Shown in pieces: positions 7,579 through 15,451 of a stretch of DNA of 64,000 nucleotides. A model generated the notes under the pieces. It had not been told where the DNA came from. It did not search any database and was given only the letters and a program-made list of their open reading frames with translations. A program made the position numbers and the translations under genes. Positions within the stretch are counted from its first letter, which is position 1; each line of letters opens with the position of its first letter. Source of the DNA: JBBQXK01 sp038209775 (lineage in GTDB: Bacteria; Pseudomonadota; Alphaproteobacteria; Rhodobacterales; Rhodobacteraceae); assembly GCA_038209775.1 (NCBI GenBank), contig JBBQXK010000015.1, positions 10,318 to 74,317 of the forward strand. Direction: 5' to 3'.

Positions 7579-8775
7579 ATGCGCGAGACGGTCGATGTTC
7601 TGGTGTCGGGCGGCGGGGTTGCGGGCCTTGCGGCGGCGGCGGCCTTTGGGGCGGCGGGGTTCAGCGTGATCTGCGTGGAACCACAGGCCCCTGTTACCGA
7701 TGCCGCGGCTCATGGTGCCGACCTGCGCACGACGGCGATCCTGCAACCCGGCATGGCCGTTTTGCAGGCGGCGGGCGTCTGGCCCCGCCTTGCCCCCCAC
7801 GCCGCCGCATTGCAGGTGATGCGGATTGTCGATGCGGGGGGCCCCGAGCCAGAACCGCGCCGGATCAGGGATTTCGACGCCGCCGACATCTCGGACACTG
7901 CGTTTGGCTGGAACCTGCCCAACTGGATGCTGCGCCGCGAGATGCTGGCGCGGCTGGCGGAGTTGCCGGGGGTGTCGTTCCGCCCGGGCGTCGGCACGTC
8001 GCGGTTGCTGACGCGGGAGGGGGAGGCGCTGGTGACCCTTTCGGACGGTGCCACGGTATCGGCGCGGCTGGTGGTGGCCGCTGACGGGCGCGGATCGATG
8101 ATCCGTCAGGCGCTGGGGATTGGCGTGCAGACCTGGCGTTACGGGCAAAAGGCGCTGAGTTTTGCCGTGACCCACCCGGTGCCGCACGATCAGGTATCGA
8201 CCGAGATCCACCGCTCGGGCGGCCCGTTCACGCTGGTGCCCTTGCCCGACCGCGACGGATTACCCGCCTCTGCCGTCGTGTGGATGGAGCGCGGACCCGA
8301 GGCGCTGCGTCTGGCCGCGCTGCCTGCGGCGGAGTTCGAGGCTGAGGCTTCGGCGCGGTCCTGTCATGTGCTGGGGCCGCTGACCTTACGGTCACGCCCG
8401 CAGGTCTGGCCGATCATCACGCAATTGGCCGACCGGATGGCGGGTGAACGTGTGGCGCTGATTGCCGAGGCGGCGCATGTGCTGCCGCCGATCGGCGCGC
8501 AAGGGCTGAACATGAGCCTGGCCGACATCGCGATGCTTTTGGACCTGGCGGACAAGGACCGTGCGGGGCTGGGCGGGGTGGCGAGCCTAGATGCCTACCA
8601 TCGCCGCCGCCACCCGGATGTGCGGCTGCGGGTGACGGGGATCGACCTTCTGAACCGGGCGTCGATGGCCGGGGCGGCGCCTTTGCGCGATCTGCGCGGG
8701 ATGGCGCTGGAGGCGCTTTATGGTGCGGCACCGGTGCGACGGATGGTGATGCGGGCGGGGTTGGGGGTGCGTTAG
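7579..8775 (+). CDS. UbiH/UbiF/Coq6-family FAD-dependent hydroxylase
   Basis: This flavoprotein monooxygenase of 398 residues probably hydroxylates the ring of a ubiquinone precursor. The FAD-binding GGGVAGLAAAAAFGAAG motif is at about residues 12-28, followed by an acidic residue in VICVE. The DG motif is in AADGRGSMIRQALG, and the second FAD motif is in LIAEAAHVLPPIGAQGLNMSLAD. These motifs and the length fit the UbiH/Coq6 family. The ATG at 7579 was chosen over an upstream frame because AAGGGG stands eight bases before it and the Rossmann fold starts right after. Which ring carbon it modifies cannot be told. Confidence 0.9.
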   Translation: MRETVDVLVSGGGVAGLAAAAAFGAAGFSVICVEPQAPVTDAAAHGADLRTTAILQPGMAVLQAAGVWPRLAPHAAALQVMRIVDAGGPEPEPRRIRDFDAADISDTAFGWNLPNWMLRREMLARLAELPGVSFRPGVGTSRLLTREGEALVTLSDGATVSARLVVAADGRGSMIRQALGIGVQTWRYGQKALSFAVTHPVPHDQVSTEIHRSGGPFTLVPLPDRDGLPASAVVWMERGPEALRLAALPAAEFEAEASARSCHVLGPLTLRSRPQVWPIITQLADRMAGERVALIAEAAHVLPPIGAQGLNMSLADIAMLLDLADKDRAGLGGVASLDAYHRRRHPDVRLRVTGIDLLNRASMAGAAPLRDLRGMALEALYGAAPVRRMVMRAGLGVR

Positions 8776-8820
8776 GCCCGCCCCCGTCCGCAATCGCCGT
8801 GCCGAGCCGCATCGTTGCTC

Positions 8821-8863
8821 CGGAGTTTTCGAAAACTCCGGTCCGATTTCTTTGAAGAAATCG
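8821..8863. repeat. Double-hairpin repeat, family 2, copy 2
   Basis: The first hairpin is the perfect 20-base palindrome CGGAGTTTTCGAAAACTCCG and the second has arms CGATTTCTT and AAGAAATCG. Of 43 bases, 42 match the copy at 997-1039. It lies between convergent genes (UbiH-type hydroxylase and aminotransferase), where a bidirectional terminator would be expected. Confidence 0.75.
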
Positions 8864-8968
8864 ACTTTGGCCCGGCAAGGTTCCTGCGTCATGGCGCGTT
8901 GCCATCGAATCCCGTCATGCCTGAGGACGCCACGCAGAGGCCCAATCCAACATATCGCGTCATTTGAC

Positions 8969-8985
8969 CGGGGCGGTCTGCCCCG
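8969..8985 (-). terminator. Possible hairpin after the aminotransferase gene
   Basis: CGGGGC and GCCCCG pair around a five-base loop, 15 bases beyond the stop of the minus-strand aminotransferase gene. The tract that follows on that strand (TCAAATG) is only weakly T-rich, so termination is uncertain. Confidence 0.35.
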
Positions 8986-8999
8986 ACGTGCAGCCTACG

Positions 9000-10124
9000 C
9001 TACAGCACCGCCTCCACCACCCGCCCAAGCCGTGCCACTGTGCCCGGCACGTCACGCAGTTTGTCCAGCCCGAACAGGCCCAGACGGAAGGTGCGGAACT
9101 CGGGGCCCTCGCCCACTTGCAGGGGCACGCCGGCGGCAATCTGCAAGCCCTGTGCGGCAAATTTCTTGCCATTCTGCACGTCGGCCTCATCGGTGTAGCT
9201 GACCACTACCCCGGGGGCCTGCACGCCGTCCGCTGCGACCGACGCCACGCCCCGCGCCGACAGTATGCCCCGGACCGCGCGGCCCAGTTCCCACTGCGCG
9301 GCCTTGGCGGCGTCCCATCCCATGGCCTTGGTCTCAAGCATCGCGTCGCGGAACCCGACCAGTGCATCGGTGGGCATCGTGGCGTGATAGGCGTGCCCGC
9401 CGCCTTCATAGGCCGCCATGATGGAGCGCCATTTCTTGAGGTCGAGCGCGAAGGAATTGCTGGTGGTTTCGGCCAGCCGCGCCTCGGCCAGCGCCGACAG
9501 CATCACGAGGCCGGCGGAAGGCGACGCCGACCAGCCTTTTTGCGGGGCCGAGATCAGCACATCGACGCCGGTTGCCGCCATGTCCACCCAGATACAACCC
9601 GACGCAATGCAGTCCAGCACCATCAGCGCCCCAACCTCATGCGCCGCCGCCGCCACTGCCGCGATGTAGTCATCGGTCAGGATGATGCCCGAACTGGTCT
9701 CGACATGCGGCGCGAACACCACCTCGGGGCGGACCTCGTGGATGCGGGCCACGACCTCTTCCACCGGCGGCGGTGCATAGGGTGCGCGGGGATGGTTGCC
9801 GGTCTGGCGGGCCATCACCACCGTCGCCTCGGACGCAAAGGCGCCCGCGTCAAAAATCTGGCTCCAGCGGAAGCTGAACCAGCCGTTCCTGACCACCAGC
9901 ACCCGGCCCCGCCCGAACTGCCGCGCCACCGCCTCCATCGCATAGGTGCCGCCGCCCGGAACCAGCGCCACCGCCGACGCCCCGTACACCTCGCGCAGCA
10001 TGGCCGAGATATCGCGCATGACCCCCTGGAACCGCGCCGACATGTGGTTCAGTGAGCGGTCGGTGAAGACGACCGAGAATTCTTCAAGACCTTCGGGGTC
10101 GATCTCTGGGTGCAGGCCGGGCAT
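9000..10124 (-). CDS. Class V pyridoxal-phosphate aminotransferase
   Basis: This 374-residue fold-type I PLP enzyme belongs to the alanine-glyoxylate/serine-glyoxylate aminotransferase group. The phosphate-binding PGGGTYAMEA lies at about 56-65, the PLP-ring Asp is in MVLDCIAS (Asp171), and the Schiff-base Lys is Lys196 in SAPQKGWSAS. The ATG at 10124 has AAGGA upstream. The longer frame (to 10295) was rejected because the extra residues are not conserved in character. It is divergent from ilvC with a shared 196-base region, so a role in amino-acid metabolism fits, although the donor and acceptor are not determinable. Confidence 0.9.
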   Translation of the reverse strand: MPGLHPEIDPEGLEEFSVVFTDRSLNHMSARFQGVMRDISAMLREVYGASAVALVPGGGTYAMEAVARQFGRGRVLVVRNGWFSFRWSQIFDAGAFASEATVVMARQTGNHPRAPYAPPPVEEVVARIHEVRPEVVFAPHVETSSGIILTDDYIAAVAAAAHEVGALMVLDCIASGCIWVDMAATGVDVLISAPQKGWSASPSAGLVMLSALAEARLAETTSNSFALDLKKWRSIMAAYEGGGHAYHATMPTDALVGFRDAMLETKAMGWDAAKAAQWELGRAVRGILSARGVASVAADGVQAPGVVVSYTDEADVQNGKKFAAQGLQIAAGVPLQVGEGPEFRTFRLGLFGLDKLRDVPGTVARLGRVVEAVL

Positions 10125-10320
10125 CGGGCATTCCTTTTGGACGGTGGCAGGCGATTCCCCGCAGGTTACAGGCTGCAGTGTTTGGCGGACAGCACCAAGC
10201 GGGGTGCAGCGTCCGCCGAAACCCCGGGCCTTTTCGCCGGATGAGATTGCATCGCCTGCCAGAATCGCTAGAACGCCGCCCAAGCCGGAAGGCATGGGAA
10301 CAGAACCAGGGAGGACCGCG

Positions 10321-11343
10321 ATGCGTGTCTATTATGATCGTGACTGCGACATCAACCTCATCAAGGACAAGAAGGTGGCCATCCTTGGCTACGGATCGCA
10401 GGGCCATGCCCATGCGCTGAACCTGCGCGATTCGGGGGCCAAGAACGTCGTTGTGGCCCTGCGCCCCGGTTCCGCATCGGCCAAGAAGTGCGAGGCCGAG
10501 GGTCTGGCGGTGATGGACATCGCCGCCGCCGCCGCCTGGGCCGACCTCATCATGTTCACCATGCCGGATGAATTGCAGGCCGACACCTATCGCAAGTACG
10601 TCCACGACAACATCCGCGAAGGGTCGGCGATTGCCTTTGCCCATGGTCTGAACATCCACTTTGGCCTGATTGAGCCGAAGAAGGGCGTCGACATCATCAT
10701 GATGGCCCCCAAGGGCCCGGGCCACACCGTGCGGGGCGAGTATGTCAAGGGCGGCGGCGTGCCCTGCCTTGTGGCGGTCCACAATGACGCGACCGGCAAG
10801 GCGATGGAAATCGGCCTGTCCTATTGCTCTGCCATCGGCGGGGGTCGTTCGGGGATCATCGAGACCAACTTCCGTCAGGAATGCGAAACTGACCTCTTCG
10901 GCGAGCAGGCCGTTCTGTGCGGTGGCCTTGTGGAACTGATCCGCATGGGCTTCGAGACGCTGGTCGAGGCGGGGTACGAGCCCGAGATGGCCTATTTCGA
11001 GTGCCTGCACGAGGTTAAGCTGATCGTCGACCTGATCTATGAGGGCGGCATCGCCAACATGAACTATTCGATCAGCAATACCGCCGAGTATGGCGAGTAT
11101 GTCAGCGGCCCGCGCATCCTGCCCTATGAAGAGACCAAGGCGCGGATGAAGGCGGTGTTGAAGGACATCCAGACCGGCAAGTTCGTGCGCGATTTCATGC
11201 AGGAAAACGCTGTGGGTCAGCCGTTCTTCAAGGCCACCCGGCGGATCAACGACGAACACCAGATCGAGAAGGTCGGCGAGAAGCTGCGCGCGATGATGCC
11301 TTGGATTTCCAAGGGCAAGATGGTGGATAAGGCGCGGAACTGA
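10321..11343 (+). CDS. ilvC: Ketol-acid reductoisomerase (NADP+)
   Basis: IlvC converts 2-acetolactate or 2-aceto-2-hydroxybutyrate to the dihydroxy acids of valine/isoleucine synthesis, using Mg2+ and NADPH. The 340 residues match the short class I enzyme. The Rossmann motif GYGSQGHAHALNL (about 24-36) is followed by RPGSAS, the NADPH-selecting loop. The C-terminal knotted domain contains the metal-binding acidic residues in FGEQAVLCGG and ECLHEVKLIVDLI. The ATG is preceded by AGGGAGGA at good spacing. A strong hairpin follows the gene. The 196 bases upstream are shared with the divergent aminotransferase, and I saw no obvious leader-peptide attenuator there. Confidence 0.98.
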   Translation: MRVYYDRDCDINLIKDKKVAILGYGSQGHAHALNLRDSGAKNVVVALRPGSASAKKCEAEGLAVMDIAAAAAWADLIMFTMPDELQADTYRKYVHDNIREGSAIAFAHGLNIHFGLIEPKKGVDIIMMAPKGPGHTVRGEYVKGGGVPCLVAVHNDATGKAMEIGLSYCSAIGGGRSGIIETNFRQECETDLFGEQAVLCGGLVELIRMGFETLVEAGYEPEMAYFECLHEVKLIVDLIYEGGIANMNYSISNTAEYGEYVSGPRILPYEETKARMKAVLKDIQTGKFVRDFMQENAVGQPFFKATRRINDEHQIEKVGEKLRAMMPWISKGKMVDKARN

Positions 11344-11378
11344 TCCTGCAGGCTCACGGTACGCACCACAAGCAATAT

Positions 11379-11402
11379 GGGCCGGGGCGAAAGCTCCGGC
11401 CC
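11379..11402 (+). terminator. Intrinsic-type terminator after ilvC
   Basis: A ten-pair stem (GGGCCGGGGC with GCTCCGGCCC, one G-T wobble) closes a GAAA tetraloop 36 bases after the ilvC stop. The following bases GCTTCGTT are moderately T-rich. Confidence 0.7.
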
Positions 11403-11422
11403 GCTTCGTTCCCGGGGTGGCG

Positions 11423-11914
11423 TCAGCGCAGCCTTCCCAGTGCCGCCCGCACTTCGCCTTGCAACGCCACCCGTTCCTCTTCTGACAGGAACGCGCCCAG
11501 CTCTACCTCGCGCGGGCCGCCCTGCAGGGTGAGGTAGTTGGGCACCGGCCCGCCTGTCGGATGCAGCACCACACGCACCCAGTGGGGGTTTGCCTCCCAC
11601 GCCTGGCGCTGTCCGCGCGGGCCGTGGCGGGTGAGGGTGACGCGGTCGGGGGTGAGCGTCAGATCCTCGATCAGTTGGCCGTCGTTGTAGTTGCGCCGCA
11701 GGGCCAGCCAGACCCCGGCCACGGCAAGGGCGGCAAAGGGCAGGACGGCCCAGAGTGCAGGTGAGCCGAGGATGGACACCATCGGCAGGGCGATCAGGCC
11801 GACCGTCGCGCCGATGAACCAGACAAAGCCGGTTCGGGGCAGCGAGCGGTAGGGCCAGAGGTGCAGGTGTGTGCCCGGGCCGGTTCCGGTTTCGGGCTGC
11901 CATTGATAGGGCAC
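11423..11914 (-). CDS. DUF2244 membrane protein
   Basis: This 163-residue protein fits DUF2244, a family common in alphaproteobacteria near cytochrome oxidase genes but of unknown function. Two hydrophobic helices lie at about residues 29-48 and 52-71, followed by a soluble C-terminal part with RNYNDGQLIEDLTLTPDRV and WVRVVLHP motifs. The start is a GTG at 11914, supported by an AGGGGGA box seven bases upstream. It lies just downstream of ctaD but is separated from it by a strong hairpin, so it may have its own promoter. A role in oxidase assembly would be guilt by association only. Confidence 0.88.
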   Translation of the reverse strand: MPYQWQPETGTGPGTHLHLWPYRSLPRTGFVWFIGATVGLIALPMVSILGSPALWAVLPFAALAVAGVWLALRRNYNDGQLIEDLTLTPDRVTLTRHGPRGQRQAWEANPHWVRVVLHPTGGPVPNYLTLQGGPREVELGAFLSEEERVALQGEVRAALGRLR

Positions 11915-11941
11915 GGTTAAATCCCCCTCATGTTTAACGAA

Positions 11942-11969
11942 AAAGGCCCCGGATCGCTCCGGGGCCTTT
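11942..11969 (-). terminator. Intrinsic terminator after ctaD
   Basis: A perfect 12-pair stem (AAAGGCCCCGGA with TCCGGGGCCTTT) closes a four-base loop. Read on the minus strand it lies 17 bases after the ctaD stop and is followed by a T-run (CCTTTTTCG), a classical rho-independent terminator. Confidence 0.85.
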
Positions 11970-11985
11970 GGTCATGCGTCCCGGA

Positions 11986-13659
11986 TCAGTGCGCGTGTTG
12001 CTTGTCCCAGTCTTCGCGCTTGGGCAGTTGCTCGAACGTGTGTTCGGGCGGGGGCGAGGGCAGGGTCCATTCCAGCGTGTCGGCGTATTCGTTCCAGTAG
12101 TTGTTCTCGGTCACCCGGCGTCCCCACAACAGCGTGTAGAACACGATGCCGATGAAGAACACGAAGGACGCGAACGACAGGAACGCGCCGACCGACGAGA
12201 ACCAGTTCCAGTAGGCAAACGCCTCGGGATAGTCGATGTAGCGGCGGGGCATGCCCTGACGGCCAAGGAAGTGCTGCGGAAAGAACGTGAGGTTCGACCC
12301 TGCGAACATCACCCAGAAGTGCAGCTTGCCCGCCCATTCCGGGTATTGCCGCCCCGACATCTTGCCGATCCAGAAGTAGACACCGGCAAAGATGCCGAAC
12401 ACCGCACCGAGCGACATGACATAGTGGAAGTGCGCCACGACATAATAGGTGTCGTGATACACCCGGTCGACGGCGGCCTGCGACAGCACGATGCCGGTCA
12501 CGCCACCGGCGGTGAACAGGAACAGAAAGCCCATCGCGAACAGCATCGGCGTCTTGAACTCGACCGAGCCGCCCCACATCGTGGCGATCCACGAGAAGAT
12601 CTTGATGCCCGTCGGCACCGCGATCACCATGGTCGCCAGCATGAAATAGCTTTGCTGTGTCAGCGACATGCCCACGGTGTACATGTGGTGCGCCCAGACG
12701 ACAAAGCCCAGAACGCCGATGGCAACCATCGCGTAGACCATCGGCAGATAGCCGAAGATCGGCTTTTTCGAGAAGGTGGCGATCACCTGGCTGATGATGC
12801 CGAAGGCCGGCAACACGATGATGTAGACCTCGGGATGGCCGAAGAACCACAGGATGTGCTGATAGAGGATCGGGTCGCCCCCGCCTGCGGGATCAAAGAA
12901 CGTGGTCCCGAAGTTGCGGTCGGTCAGCAGCATGGTGATGGCGCCGGCCAGAACCGGCAGCGCCAGAAGGATCAGCCAGGCGGTGATGAAGATCGACCAG
13001 GCAAAGAGCGGCACCTTGTGCAGCGTCATGCCGGGTGTGCGCATGTTCAGGAAGGTGGTGATCATGTTGATCGCACCCAGGATCGACGATGCGCCCGACA
13101 GGTGGACGGCGAAGATCGCAAGGTCCATCGAGATCCCGGTTTCGGTGGTCGACAGTGGTGGATACAGAACCCAGCCGACACCCGACCCCGTCTGGCCATT
13201 GCCACCCGGCGCAAACACCGATGCGATGGCCAGCGAGGTGCCCGCGACAAACAGCCAGTACGACAGGTTGTTCATCCGCGGAAACGCCATGTCCGGCGCG
13301 CCGATCTGCAACGGCATGAAATAGTTGCCGAAACCGCCGAACAGGGCAGGGATGACGACAAAGAACATCATCAGAATGCCGTGGCCCGTTATCAGCACGT
13401 TCCACAGGTGCCCGTTGGGGGTGCATTCCGCGGTGGTGGCGGCAGCGGTCAGGCGCGCGCCCTCAAGGCACATGTACTGCACACCGGGGTGCATCAGTTC
13501 CATCCGCATGTAGACGGTGAAGGTGACCGAGATCAGCCCCACCAGTCCGCCGGTGAACAGATAGAGTATGCCGATATCCTTGTGGTTCGTGGACATGAAC
13601 CAGCGGGTAAAGAACCCGGGCCGGTCGTGTGCGTGGCCATGGATGGCTGCGTCGGCCAT
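11986..13659 (-). CDS. ctaD: Cytochrome c oxidase subunit I (aa3 type)
   Basis: CtaD is the catalytic subunit holding heme a and the heme a3-CuB centre, where oxygen is reduced and protons are pumped across the inner membrane. The 557 residues contain twelve membrane helices. Visible motifs include HGILMMFF (heme a region), WFFGHPEVYIIVLP (CuB His cross-linked to Tyr, with the K-channel), WAHHMYTVGM (two CuB His) and HFHYVMSLGAVF (heme a3/a ligands). The start ATG at 13659 (MADAAIHGHAHD) follows GGGGAGA and fits Rhodobacter CtaD better than the ATG seven codons earlier. It stands alone, with other subunits elsewhere, next to cycA and DUF2244. Confidence 0.98.
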   Translation of the reverse strand: MADAAIHGHAHDRPGFFTRWFMSTNHKDIGILYLFTGGLVGLISVTFTVYMRMELMHPGVQYMCLEGARLTAAATTAECTPNGHLWNVLITGHGILMMFFVVIPALFGGFGNYFMPLQIGAPDMAFPRMNNLSYWLFVAGTSLAIASVFAPGGNGQTGSGVGWVLYPPLSTTETGISMDLAIFAVHLSGASSILGAINMITTFLNMRTPGMTLHKVPLFAWSIFITAWLILLALPVLAGAITMLLTDRNFGTTFFDPAGGGDPILYQHILWFFGHPEVYIIVLPAFGIISQVIATFSKKPIFGYLPMVYAMVAIGVLGFVVWAHHMYTVGMSLTQQSYFMLATMVIAVPTGIKIFSWIATMWGGSVEFKTPMLFAMGFLFLFTAGGVTGIVLSQAAVDRVYHDTYYVVAHFHYVMSLGAVFGIFAGVYFWIGKMSGRQYPEWAGKLHFWVMFAGSNLTFFPQHFLGRQGMPRRYIDYPEAFAYWNWFSSVGAFLSFASFVFFIGIVFYTLLWGRRVTENNYWNEYADTLEWTLPSPPPEHTFEQLPKREDWDKQHAH

Positions 13660-13767
13660 TGGCGTCTCCCCGTATGGCAATCCAGTTCTTCGGTCGAGGC
13701 AGGAAACGCGTCCGGCCCCCCTTCACGATGCTTCTAGATGGCAGGTGCCGCTTCGTCCATTGCCGAC

Positions 13768-13785
13768 TTTGCCGCAGTTGGCAAA
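13768..13785. promoter_or_regulatory. Dyad upstream of ctaD
   Basis: TTTGCC and GGCAAA are inverted around GCAGTT, about 109 bases upstream of the ctaD start. It could be an operator for oxidase expression. It does not match the FNR consensus TTGAT-N4-ATCAA, so the protein involved, if any, is unknown. Confidence 0.3.
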
Positions 13786-13814
13786 TTCCGATCCGGGCGG
13801 GCGGTGAAAGCGAA

Positions 13815-13842
13815 AGGGCGGCCCCACGAATGGGGCCGCCCT
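13815..13842. terminator. Hairpin terminator between cycA and ctaD
   Basis: A perfect 12-pair stem (AGGGCGGCCCCA with TGGGGCCGCCCT) closes a CGAA tetraloop 37 bases beyond the cycA stop. It separates cycA from the downstream ctaD promoter region. The minus-strand downstream tract (TTTCGCTTTC) is T-rich, in keeping with termination of cycA. Confidence 0.8.
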
Positions 13843-13878
13843 GTCATCAGGTGCGTGATGGTCCGGTCATGGTTCCGG

Positions 13879-14358
13879 TCATGGGGTCGGTGCAGCGGTG
13901 CCGTCGGCAGGGGCCGGTGCAACGGTGGCGTCGGCAGGGGGCGGGCTGACCGAGGCCAGATAGGCGGCCACATCCTCGCCACCCTTGGCCAGTTTGAACA
14001 CCATCTTCGACTTGGCCTTGGGATCGCCCGAGTTGGCGTCAAGCCACTTGGTCGGATCCTTGACGTAATCGGTGATCATTGCCTCGTCCCAGATCAGCCC
14101 CTTGGCGCCCGCCAGAAGGATGCCTTCGCCGTACTTGAAGTCGGGATAGGACGCCAGCGGCCGCCCGATCACGCCGTAAAGGTTCGGCCCGATCTTGCCG
14201 CCCTTGACGACTGCGGTCCCGTCGGCCGCGATGATCGAATGGCAGGTCTTGCACTTGTTGAACTCTTTTTCGCCCTTGGCGGCGTCGCCGGCGGCGAAGG
14301 CCGGGGCGGCGAGGGTTGCCGCAGCCAGTGCGGCGAACAGGGTTGCTTTCGTCAGCAT
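13879..14358 (-). CDS. cycA: Cytochrome c550/c2-type electron carrier
   Basis: This soluble periplasmic class I cytochrome c probably shuttles electrons from the bc1 complex to the aa3 oxidase encoded next door. A signal peptide of about 22 residues (cleavage near AFA-AG) precedes CKTCHS, the heme-binding CXXCH. The axial Met is in KSKMVFKLAKGG. The sequence around NKCKTCH, GPNLYGVIGRP and YGEGIL is close to Paracoccus c550. The 159-residue protein ends in an Ala/Pro/Asp tail of two nine-residue repeats encoded by a 27-bp tandem repeat. The ATG at 14358 was chosen because the signal peptide begins there. Confidence 0.95.
   Translation of the reverse strand: MLTKATLFAALAAATLAAPAFAAGDAAKGEKEFNKCKTCHSIIAADGTAVVKGGKIGPNLYGVIGRPLASYPDFKYGEGILLAGAKGLIWDEAMITDYVKDPTKWLDANSGDPKAKSKMVFKLAKGGEDVAAYLASVSPPPADATVAPAPADGTAAPTP
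13889..13940 (-). repeat. 27-bp tandem repeat in the cycA tail
   Basis: Two 25-base blocks starting at 13889 and 13916 are identical at 23 positions and lie at a 27-base period. On the minus strand they encode the tail repeats PADATVAPA and PADGTAAPT of the cytochrome. Such tails vary in length between strains by slippage. Confidence 0.65.
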
Positions 14359-14706
14359 GGTATTCTCGATTCCTCTCCTCTGACCGGCGCACAGATGAGT
14401 CGCCGGGTATGGCGCAATCAAAGCGCTACGCCCATTGTTATGCAATAGCACGATTGTCCGCCGTGGCGACAGAAGCGGTCACATTGCCGCGCCGGTACGG
14501 GTGCGCATGGACGTGTGCCCGGACCCGTGCCGATCCGCCCCCCTTTGTCCTGCTGGTCATGCTGACCGGCGGCGCGGACGGGCTGACGGCGGCGGACATG
14601 GACATTTTCCACGCGCGGCGGGCAGGGTATGTCATGCGCATTGCGGTCGTGCCCGCGCGGCGCCGGGTGTTCGGGATGTTGCAAGGCACCCGCCGGACCC
14701 CGCGCG
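14359..14706. other. 348-bp intergenic region between cycA and lipB, no supported gene
   Basis: This stretch lies upstream of cycA and downstream of lipB, both on the minus strand. It probably holds the cycA promoter. Several frames are open on both strands, as expected at this GC content, but none has a ribosome binding site with a recognisable protein. One plus-strand frame from a GTG at 14463 encodes a short hydrophobic patch but runs into the lipB coding region antisense, so I do not call it. Confidence 0.5.
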
Positions 14707-15381
14707 TCAGGGTGCGGGGTCCGGGAAGGCCTGCGCAAAGGTGGACATCAGGGCCGCATCAAGATCGGCCATCGTCACCGGCAGTCCAAGGTCCACAAGG
14801 CTGGTCACGCCGTGATCGCGGATGCCGCAGGGCACGATTCCCGCGAAATGGCCAAGGTCAGGCTCGACGTTGACCGAAATGCCGTGGAATGACACCCAGC
14901 GGCGCAGCTTGACGCCGATGGCCGCAATCTTGGCCTCGTGCACCGTGCCATCCGGCAGGGCAGGGCGGTCGGGGCGCGCGACCCAGACCCCCACCCGGCC
15001 CGTCCGCCGTTCACCCCGCACGTTGAACGTGGCCAGGGTGGCGATCACCCATGCCTCAAGCGCGCAGACAAAGCGGCGCACGTCGCGGCCCCGGTGGTTG
15101 AGGTCAAGCATCACATAGGCCACGCGCTGCCCCGGGCCATGATAGGTGTACTGCCCCCCCCGTCCGGCGGCGAAAACGGGAAAGCGGTCAGGGTCGGTCA
15201 GGTCTTCGATGCGGGCACTGGTGCCGGCGGTATAGAGGGGGGGGTGTTCCAAGAGCCAGATCGCCTCGGGGGCCGTTCCGGCGGCGATGGCGGCGGCGCG
15301 GGCCTCCATCTCGGCCAGGGTCCGCGCATAACCGGCAAGACCGGGCAGGACTGTCCATTCGACCACAATTCTGTCCCCCAA
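14707..15381 (-). CDS. lipB: Lipoyl(octanoyl) transferase
   Basis: LipB moves octanoate from acyl carrier protein to the lipoyl domains of 2-oxoacid dehydrogenases and the glycine cleavage H protein. The 224-residue protein has the substrate-binding signature RGGQYTYHGPGQ (about residues 73-84). The catalytic Lys lies in AAIGVKLRRWVSFHG and the nucleophilic Cys in GIVPCGIRDHGVTSL. The length is normal. It is divergent from the peptidoglycan-binding gene with only 70 bases between them. Confidence 0.97.
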   Translation of the reverse strand: MGDRIVVEWTVLPGLAGYARTLAEMEARAAAIAAGTAPEAIWLLEHPPLYTAGTSARIEDLTDPDRFPVFAAGRGGQYTYHGPGQRVAYVMLDLNHRGRDVRRFVCALEAWVIATLATFNVRGERRTGRVGVWVARPDRPALPDGTVHEAKIAAIGVKLRRWVSFHGISVNVEPDLGHFAGIVPCGIRDHGVTSLVDLGLPVTMADLDAALMSTFAQAFPDPAP

Positions 15382-15386
15382 GTTTC

Positions 15387-15401
15387 CGGTTCACGGAACC
15401 G
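15387..15401. promoter_or_regulatory. Inverted repeat in the lipB / peptidoglycan-binding divergent promoter
   Basis: CGGTTC and GAACCG are inverted around ACG, six bases upstream of the lipB start and 51 bases upstream of the divergent gene. The position suits an operator, but no binding protein is identifiable. Confidence 0.3.
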
Positions 15402-15451
15402 TATCTGTCATGTAGGGTAGCGAGAGTCGTATTGAATGACGGAGTGATGAA

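Noticed and set aside
10125..10320. Leader-peptide attenuator or riboswitch upstream of ilvC
   Set aside because: No Leu/Val/Ile-rich short frame and no alternative hairpin pair that I could identify in the 196-base divergent region.
11916..11938. Pair of TTAA-containing arms upstream of the DUF2244 gene as a CtrA box
   Set aside because: The two TTAA halves are 13 or more bases apart rather than seven. The inverted GTTAAA/TTTAAC is real but does not fit the consensus.
11968..13737. 589-codon open frame antisense to ctaD
   Set aside because: Low-complexity His/Asp/Arg/Gln content and no motifs; the opposite strand encodes an unmistakable oxidase subunit I.
14463..14873. Possible GTG-started gene between cycA and lipB
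   Set aside because: Overlaps lipB extensively on the other strand, has no ribosome site and no recognisable domain.
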